Positions 29,744 through 35,407 of a stretch of DNA of 35,407 nt are shown one piece after another; positions within the stretch are counted from its first letter, which is position 1; every line of letters begins with the position of its first letter. The DNA is from Comamonadaceae bacterium (lineage in GTDB: Bacteria; Pseudomonadota; Gammaproteobacteria; Burkholderiales; Burkholderiaceae_C). Location: positions 1-35,407 of the forward strand of contig CANKXC010000003.1 in assembly GCA_947487355.1 (NCBI GenBank), in the 5' to 3' direction. The notes under the pieces are model-generated. The model saw only the letters and a list, made by a program, of their open reading frames with translations. It was not told the DNA's origin and searched no databases. The translations under genes were made by a program, and so were the position numbers.

Positions 29744-30720
29744 TGCTGGGCCATCGCCTTGAAGCCGGTCATCATCAGGCCGGTCATCAAGCCAGCACCG
29801 CTGTCAGTGTGGTCTGCGTTGCCAGCTGGAATGTTGACCTGATAGCCCACATCCCAGAACCTCTTCGACGCGGTCAAACCCAGTTGGCCACTGGCTTTGA
29901 AAGACAGCCCGGTGGCAAGGGCAGCAATGCCGCCATTGCGGCCGCCCGAATGGGGGCCAATGTGGGGCTGATTGCCAGAGTGGGCGGCGAAGACTTTGGT
30001 CAGATGGGTTTTGACTTGTGGCAGCGTGAAGGAATTGACACGTCTTTCGTTCAGCGTGCTGCCAATGAGACCAATGGCACAGCTCTCATCTTGGTGTATG
30101 CCGACGGCGATAATTCCATTGCGGTTTATCCAGGCGCTGGTGCAGGATTGACATCGGCGCATGTCGCCGGTGCTGGCGCCATGATCCAAGGTGCCAAAGT
30201 TGTCATGGCCTCCTGTGAAGTTCCGCTGACTGCAACACTGGCGGCGTTTCAGTTGGCCCGAGAGGCTGGGGTAATGACCTTGCTCAATCCCGCGCCAGCC
30301 ATTGCCTTGCCGGACGAGCTTTGGCCGCTCGTTGATGTGCTCACGCCCAACGAGGAAGAACTCTTCAAGCTGGCCAACTGTCAGACCCCAGACCTGAGCA
30401 TGGCGGCCAATCAATTGCTTCAAAAAGGCGTGGGTGCCGTGGTGGTGACTTTAGGCGACAAGGGTTGCGCCTTGTTTCGGCCTGGGCACGAGGGGCACTG
30501 GGTTGCTGGCCATGCTGTCACCGTGAAAGACACCATTGGTGCTGGCGACACCTTTACAGGTGCCTTGGCGGCCAATTTGTCCCAAGGTATTTCATGGCAT
30601 GCGTCTTTACAGTCGGCCAATGCAGCAGCTGCACTGTCAACGCAAGCCCATGGCGCGGTCAGTGCTATGCCTCAAAAGGAACAAGTGGCGTCTTGGTTAG
30701 AGACGATAATGGCGTCTTAA
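29743..30720 (+). CDS. PfkB-family carbohydrate kinase (ribokinase-like)
   Basis: RQPGGKGSNAAIAAARMGANVGLIARVGGEDFG; DTIGAGDTFTGALAANL signature. Confidence 0.93.
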   Translation: MLGHRLEAGHHQAGHQASTAVSVVCVASWNVDLIAHIPEPLRRGQTQLATGFERQPGGKGSNAAIAAARMGANVGLIARVGGEDFGQMGFDLWQREGIDTSFVQRAANETNGTALILVYADGDNSIAVYPGAGAGLTSAHVAGAGAMIQGAKVVMASCEVPLTATLAAFQLAREAGVMTLLNPAPAIALPDELWPLVDVLTPNEEELFKLANCQTPDLSMAANQLLQKGVGAVVVTLGDKGCALFRPGHEGHWVAGHAVTVKDTIGAGDTFTGALAANLSQGISWHASLQSANAAAALSTQAHGAVSAMPQKEQVASWLETIMAS

Positions 30721-30744
30721 AGGACATTTCAGTGATTGCAGAAA

Positions 30745-31647
30745 ATGACTTATCAGACGCTTGAAGACTCAATTGGCAATACCCCCTTGGTGCGTTTGCA
30801 ACGCATGGCAGCAGACCATTGCAAGGCAAAAAACAATGTGCTCCTAGGCAAACTGGAAGGCAACAATCCGGCTGGTTCGGTCAAAGACCGGCCCGCTTTG
30901 TCTATGATCAAGCGTGCTGAAGAGCGGGGCGAAATCAAACCAGGCGATACCCTCATTGAGGCCACTTCGGGCAATACCGGTATTGCACTGGCCATGGCTG
31001 CTGCCATCAAGGGCTATCGCATGATTTTGATCATGCCTGAAGACCTGTCCATTGAACGTGCGCAAACTATGAAAGCATTTGGCGCCGAACTCATCCTCAC
31101 CCCAAAGAGCGGCGGTATGGAATACGCGCGTGATTTGGCGGAAAACATGTCGGTGCAGGGCAAGGGCCGAATCTTGGATCAATTTTCCAACCCAGACAAT
31201 CCTCGCATTCATTACGAAACCACTGGCCCCGAAATTTGGGCTCAAACCGAAGGCCGCGTTACGCATTTTGTGAGTGCCATGGGCACCACTGGCACCATCA
31301 CAGGTGTGTCGCAGTTCCTGAAGGAAAAAAATCCCAAGATTCAAATCATTGGAGCGCAGCCCAGCGAGGGCTCTCGCATTCCAGGCATTCGCAAGTGGCC
31401 CGAAGAATACTTGCCCAAAATCTACAACCCTGCCAATGTCGACGAACTGATTTATGTCAGCCAAGACGATGCAGAAGACACATGCCGACAGATGGCGCGA
31501 GAAGAAGGTTTGTTTGCAGGCGTATCGGCTGCAGGCGCCTGTTGGGTGGCGCAGCAAATTGCAGCCCGTGAGTCCAATGCCACCATCGTTTTCATTGTTT
31601 GCGATCGGGGCGACCGATATCTTTCTACAGGTGTATTTCCAGCATGA
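30745..31647 (+). CDS. cysM: Cysteine synthase B (O-acetylserine sulfhydrylase, CysM type)
   Basis: TLEDSIGNTPLVRLQRM, EGNNPAGSVKDRPALSMI PLP lysine, EATSGNTGIALAMAAAIKGY. Confidence 0.95.
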   Translation: MTYQTLEDSIGNTPLVRLQRMAADHCKAKNNVLLGKLEGNNPAGSVKDRPALSMIKRAEERGEIKPGDTLIEATSGNTGIALAMAAAIKGYRMILIMPEDLSIERAQTMKAFGAELILTPKSGGMEYARDLAENMSVQGKGRILDQFSNPDNPRIHYETTGPEIWAQTEGRVTHFVSAMGTTGTITGVSQFLKEKNPKIQIIGAQPSEGSRIPGIRKWPEEYLPKIYNPANVDELIYVSQDDAEDTCRQMAREEGLFAGVSAAGACWVAQQIAARESNATIVFIVCDRGDRYLSTGVFPA

Positions 31648-32192
31648 TTGAATATCGTTTTTGCCCCTGCTGCGGTTCGCCTCTGGCATGGACACCGCAA
31701 ATGGAAGACGGCGGTGAAAAACTGCGCCTGCGTTGTACGGCTTGTGATTTCACACATTGGAACAATCCTACGCCTGTATTGGCTGGCATTGTGCAGGTGG
31801 GCAATCAAATTTTGCTGGCGCGCAATGCTGCATGGTCGGGCCGAAAGTTCGCTCTCATCACAGGTTTCATGGAAGCTGGTGAGACGCCCGAAGAAGGTAT
31901 TTCACGCGAAATTTTTGAAGAAACCAACCTGCAGGTCAGTGCCTTGAAACTCATTGGTGTTTATGACTTTCAGCGCATGAACCAAGTCATCATTGCTTAC
32001 CATGCAATGGCCAGTGGCACCGTCAAGTTGTCGCCCGAATTGGCGGAGTACAAGATGTACAACTTTGACGAGTTGGTGTGTTGGCCAGCAGGCACAGGCT
32101 ATGCTTTGGGCGATTGGCTGCGTACACAGGGCATTGAACCCAAGTTCATGACCTGGGAAGAGCGCGACGCTCAGGGCCGTGCAGCACCATAA
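31644..32192 (+). CDS. NUDIX hydrolase with N-terminal zinc ribbon (start trimmed to ATG 31644)
   Basis: CPCC...CTAC zinc ribbon; Nudix box GFMEAGETPEEGISREIFEETNL; ATGA overlap with cysM. Confidence 0.92.
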   Translation: MIEYRFCPCCGSPLAWTPQMEDGGEKLRLRCTACDFTHWNNPTPVLAGIVQVGNQILLARNAAWSGRKFALITGFMEAGETPEEGISREIFEETNLQVSALKLIGVYDFQRMNQVIIAYHAMASGTVKLSPELAEYKMYNFDELVCWPAGTGYALGDWLRTQGIEPKFMTWEERDAQGRAAP

Positions 32193-32224
32193 CTGACCCA
32201 GTCAATTCAGAGGAAAAAAATCAA

Positions 32225-32458
32225 ATGAGTTTAGCGTTTGACATTGAACTAGACACCTGCGGCCTCAATTGCCCGCTGCCCATCTTGAAAGCCAAAAAAT
32301 CTTTAACATCCATGACTTCAGGTCAAGTACTTAAAGTGATGGCCACTGACCCCGGTGCACTTCGTGACTTTGAAGCCTTTGCCAAACAAACAGGCAATGA
32401 ATTGCTAGCCCAAGAAACCGAGGGCGATTGTTTTCACATTTGGATGAAACGGCGCTGA
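32225..32458 (+). CDS. Sulfurtransferase TusA family protein
   Basis: DTCGLNCPLPILKAKKSLTSMTSGQVLKVMATDPGALRDFEAF, TusA/SirA CPxP motif. Confidence 0.93.
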   Translation: MSLAFDIELDTCGLNCPLPILKAKKSLTSMTSGQVLKVMATDPGALRDFEAFAKQTGNELLAQETEGDCFHIWMKRR

Positions 32459-32502
32459 AGCATCCAAATCAGTGTATGAAGTTGGATGAGGATTTTCAAA
32501 GC

Positions 32503-33390
32503 TTAGAGACTGAGTGTCTTTAGGTAGGCCCTGAACGAATCACCCACTTGGGGATGCGCCAAAGCCAACTCAACTGTGGCCTCTAAGAAGCCTTCTTTGC
32601 TACCGCAATCGTAGCGTTTTCCTTCGTATTGGAAGGCGTACACCGCTTCACGCGACTTCAAGCGCGCAATGGCGTCTGTCAGTTGAATTTCGCCTCCGAC
32701 GCCGGTCGGTTGATTTTTGATTTCGTCAAAAATACCTGGTGTCAAAATATAACGGCCAGCGACACCCATGCGAGAGGGTGCTTTGTCGGGTGATGGTTTT
32801 TCCACAATTTGTTCAACGCGTATGAGCTGTTTTCCAGCTGATTCGCCCGCCACAATGCCGTAGCGCTTGACGTGATCCAAAGGCACTTCTTGAACGGCCA
32901 GAATAGAGCGGCCTTGCTGTTCATAGGCCTTCACCATTTGCGTCAAAACAGAGGGGCCATCTTTCAGGCCCACCATCAAGTCATCGGCCAACAAAACCGC
33001 GAAGGGCTCACGACCCACCATGGCTTCAGCGCACAACACAGCATGTCCCAGTCCCAGAGAACGAGGCTGTCGAACATAAGCGCAAACCATGTCATCGGGT
33101 TGAACCGAGCGAACCAATTTGAGCAGTTCTTCTTTGTGTGCGCTCTCAAGTTCTGTTTCAAGTTCGTAGGCAGTGTCGAAGTGATCTTCAATGGCACGCT
33201 TGCTGCGGCCCGTGACAAAAATCATATGACGGATGCCCGCCGAGTAAGCCTCTTCGACAGCGTACTGAATGAGGGGTTTGTCGACAACCGGTAGCATTTC
33301 CTTGGGCGCTGCTTTGGTTGCGGGCAAAAATCGTGTTCCAAGTCCTGCAACTGGAAAAACCGCTTTGCGAATGCTGGGTGTCGTGCTCAT
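32503..33390 (-). CDS. galU: UTP--glucose-1-phosphate uridylyltransferase
   Basis: [42 protein letters not shown]. Confidence 0.96.
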   Translation of the reverse strand: MSTTPSIRKAVFPVAGLGTRFLPATKAAPKEMLPVVDKPLIQYAVEEAYSAGIRHMIFVTGRSKRAIEDHFDTAYELETELESAHKEELLKLVRSVQPDDMVCAYVRQPRSLGLGHAVLCAEAMVGREPFAVLLADDLMVGLKDGPSVLTQMVKAYEQQGRSILAVQEVPLDHVKRYGIVAGESAGKQLIRVEQIVEKPSPDKAPSRMGVAGRYILTPGIFDEIKNQPTGVGGEIQLTDAIARLKSREAVYAFQYEGKRYDCGSKEGFLEATVELALAHPQVGDSFRAYLKTLSL

Positions 33391-33451
33391 GGCTTGATCT
33401 GCTTGGGTTAAGTCGTTCTAGAAAATAACACAAATTCTTGACAGCTTAATT

Positions 33452-35407
33452 TCAAGATTTTTGCGGGCTTGCTTCGAGTTGTGCCAGTTGGGCCTTCACT
33501 TTGGTCAAAGTGGCTTCAAAATCGGCCACTCGCTTGCGCTCTTGGTCAATGACCGCTGGCGGTGCTTTGGCCACAAAAGCTTCGTTGCTAAGTTTGCCAT
33601 TGGCTTTGCCAATTTCGCCCTCTAAGCGGGCCACTTCTTTACTGAGCCTGATTTTTTCGGCGGCCACATCCACTTCCATGAACAAACACAGACGGGCTTC
33701 ACCCACCACGGCCACTGGCGCTGCGGCAGCAGCCTTTGTCCATTCGGCTTCGTCGTCAAAAACTTTGACCTCGTTCAACTTGGCCAGAGCTTGCAACACA
33801 GGGCCGGCAGTCTTCATGAACTGCGCGTCTCCCAAGACATACAAGGGCAACTTGGTAGCAGGCGAGACGCTCATTTCACCTCGCAAATTGCGGCATGCAT
33901 CCACCAAGGTTTTGAGTTTGGCAACGTGAGCTTCAGCTTGTTCGTCAATGCGTTCGGGTTGCGACACAGGGTAGGCCGCGATGCTGACGGAAGGACCTGC
34001 ACGACCCGCCACCGGTGCCACTTTTTGCCACAACTCTTCTGAGATGAAAGGCGTGATGGGGTGAACCAAACGAAGAATGGTTTCTAAAGTACGAATGAGC
34101 GTACGGCGTGTGGCGCGTTGCTGAGATGCATCGCCGGTATTGATTTGCACTTTGGCAATTTCCAAATACCAATCGCAGAATTCGTTCCACACAAAGTCAT
34201 AAATGACGTTGGCCACGTTGTCTAAACGGTACTCTGCGAAGCCTTTGGCCACATCGGCTTCCACGCGCTGAATTTTGGAGGAGATCCAACGATCGGCTTG
34301 GCTGAAAGTCATGTAGCCATGTGCAGGGCCGCCAACAGCACACTCTTCTTTGGTGTGCTCTTTGAGACCACAGTCTTGGCCTTCGCAGTTCATCAGCACA
34401 AAGCGCGTGGCGTTCCACAATTTGTTGCAGAAGTTGCGATAGCCTTCGCAGCGCTTGCTGTCAAAGTTGATGCTACGGCCCAAAGAGGCCAATGCAGCAA
34501 ACGTGAAACGCAGGGCGTCTGCACCATAAGCTGGAATGCCATCGGGGAATTCTTTTTGTGTGTTCTTCCGAACTTGCGGTGCGGTCTCGGGTTTGCGCAA
34601 ACCTTGTGAACGCTTTTCAAGCAAGGGCTCTAAGGCAATGCCATCAATCAAGTCCACGGGGTCGAGCACATTGCCTTCCGACTTGCTCATCTTCTTGCCT
34701 TGAGCATCGCGCACCAAGCCATGGATGTAGACATGTTTGAAAGGCACACGCCCCGTAAAGTGCGTGGTCATCATGATCATTCGGGCGACCCAGAAGAAGA
34801 TGATGTCGTAGCCTGTGACCAATACAGAAGAGGGCAAGTACAGGTCGTAGTCTTGTGTTTGATTTGTGCCAGATGAGGCAACTGCTTCTGGCCAGCCCAT
34901 CGTAGAGAAGGGAACCAGCGCAGAGGAATACCAAGTGTCTAAAACGTCTTCATCGCGTTTGAGTTTTTTCCCTGGCCCTTTGGCATCAGCTTGCGCTTGC
35001 GCTTCAGCTTCTGACTTGGCCACGTACACATGACCTTCTTCGTCGTACCAGGCGGGAATTTGATGGCCCCACCATAGCTGGCGAGAAATGCACCAGTCTT
35101 GGATGTTGTTCATCCATTGGTCATAGGTGTTGACCCAGTTTTCAGGCACAAAACTGACCTGCCCGGTGTGCACTGCATCAATGGCTTTTTGCGCAATGCT
35201 CTTGCCGGTGGGGTCTTGAGGGCTGACTTTGTTCACAGCCACAAACCACTGGTCTGTAAGCATGGGCTCAACCACTTGGCCCGTGCGTGCACAAATGGGC
35301 AGCATCAGTTTGTGGGGTTTGATTTCAATCAGCAGACCCTGTGCTTCCAAGTCTTTGATGACGGCCTTGCGCGCTACAAAGCGGTCCATGCCTTGATAGG
35401 CTTTGGG
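33452..35407 (-). CDS. valS: Valine--tRNA ligase, partial (runs off window end)
   Basis: [74 protein letters not shown]-terminal coiled coil; frame stays open to the window end ([10 protein letters not shown]). Confidence 0.96.
   Translation of the reverse strand, partial: PKAYQGMDRFVARKAVIKDLEAQGLLIEIKPHKLMLPICARTGQVVEPMLTDQWFVAVNKVSPQDPTGKSIAQKAIDAVHTGQVSFVPENWVNTYDQWMNNIQDWCISRQLWWGHQIPAWYDEEGHVYVAKSEAEAQAQADAKGPGKKLKRDEDVLDTWYSSALVPFSTMGWPEAVASSGTNQTQDYDLYLPSSVLVTGYDIIFFWVARMIMMTTHFTGRVPFKHVYIHGLVRDAQGKKMSKSEGNVLDPVDLIDGIALEPLLEKRSQGLRKPETAPQVRKNTQKEFPDGIPAYGADALRFTFAALASLGRSINFDSKRCEGYRNFCNKLWNATRFVLMNCEGQDCGLKEHTKEECAVGGPAHGYMTFSQADRWISSKIQRVEADVAKGFAEYRLDNVANVIYDFVWNEFCDWYLEIAKVQINTGDASQQRATRRTLIRTLETILRLVHPITPFISEELWQKVAPVAGRAGPSVSIAAYPVSQPERIDEQAEAHVAKLKTLVDACRNLRGEMSVSPATKLPLYVLGDAQFMKTAGPVLQALAKLNEVKVFDDEAEWTKAAAAAPVAVVGEARLCLFMEVDVAAEKIRLSKEVARLEGEIGKANGKLSNEAFVAKAPPAVIDQERKRVADFEATLTKVKAQLAQLEASPQKS

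Noticed and set aside
29765-29796. Short repeated GCCGGTCATCA at the start of the PfkB gene
   Set aside because: Two copies of an 11-mer inside coding sequence; too short to call a repeat element.
29740-30423. 227-aa minus-strand ORF opposite the PfkB kinase
   Set aside because: Antisense shadow; the plus strand carries the full PfkB motifs.
30844-31695. 283-aa minus-strand ORF opposite cysM
   Set aside because: Long shadow ORF produced by codon bias of cysM; no domain features.
32461-32488. Inverted repeat CATCCAA...TTGGATG between tusA and galU
   Set aside because: 7-bp arms with a 14-nt loop and no good U-tract; possible weak terminator but not supportable.

Overview
This is a chromosomal window from a betaproteobacterium. 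Gene content and order (trxB / ftsK-lolA-rarA, liv operon, TctC-type receptor) look like Comamonadaceae, but that is inference. It is densely coding and mostly housekeeping and transport. In order: rpmB (partial), trxB, ftsK, lolA, rarA, livHMGF, a tripartite-tricarboxylate (Bug) receptor, a 2Fe-2S flavin reductase, an SDR/epimerase, an orphan multi-TM protein, tRNA-Leu(CAA), a KefB/C-type antiporter, a zinc-ribbon protein of unknown function (DUF6671-like), an SbtA-like bicarbonate permease with a divergent LysR regulator, TerC, and a secreted esterase. These are followed by an XRE regulator / small membrane protein / SppA operon, then a sugar-acid cluster (amidohydrolase lactonase, aldo/keto reductase, FucU/RbsD mutarotase, GntR-FCD regulator, DapA-family lyase, TRAP DctPQM, PfkB kinase), then cysM-NUDIX-tusA, galU and valS (partial). 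No CRISPR array, transposon, prophage or obvious defence island was seen. The most interesting signals are: (i) the esterase/XRE divergent promoter, with a 16-bp perfect palindrome filling a 17-bp -35/-10 spacer, an apparently leaderless start and two adjacent 21-bp tandem repeats; (ii) an SbtA-like permease next to a four-CxxC protein of unknown function and a LysR regulator, with no SbtB gene in the window; (iii) a fucose-type oxidative sugar cluster with a TRAP transporter and no dehydratase in the window; (iv) an orphan membrane protein resembling a sensor domain. All functional claims come from reading translations by eye; no searches were run.
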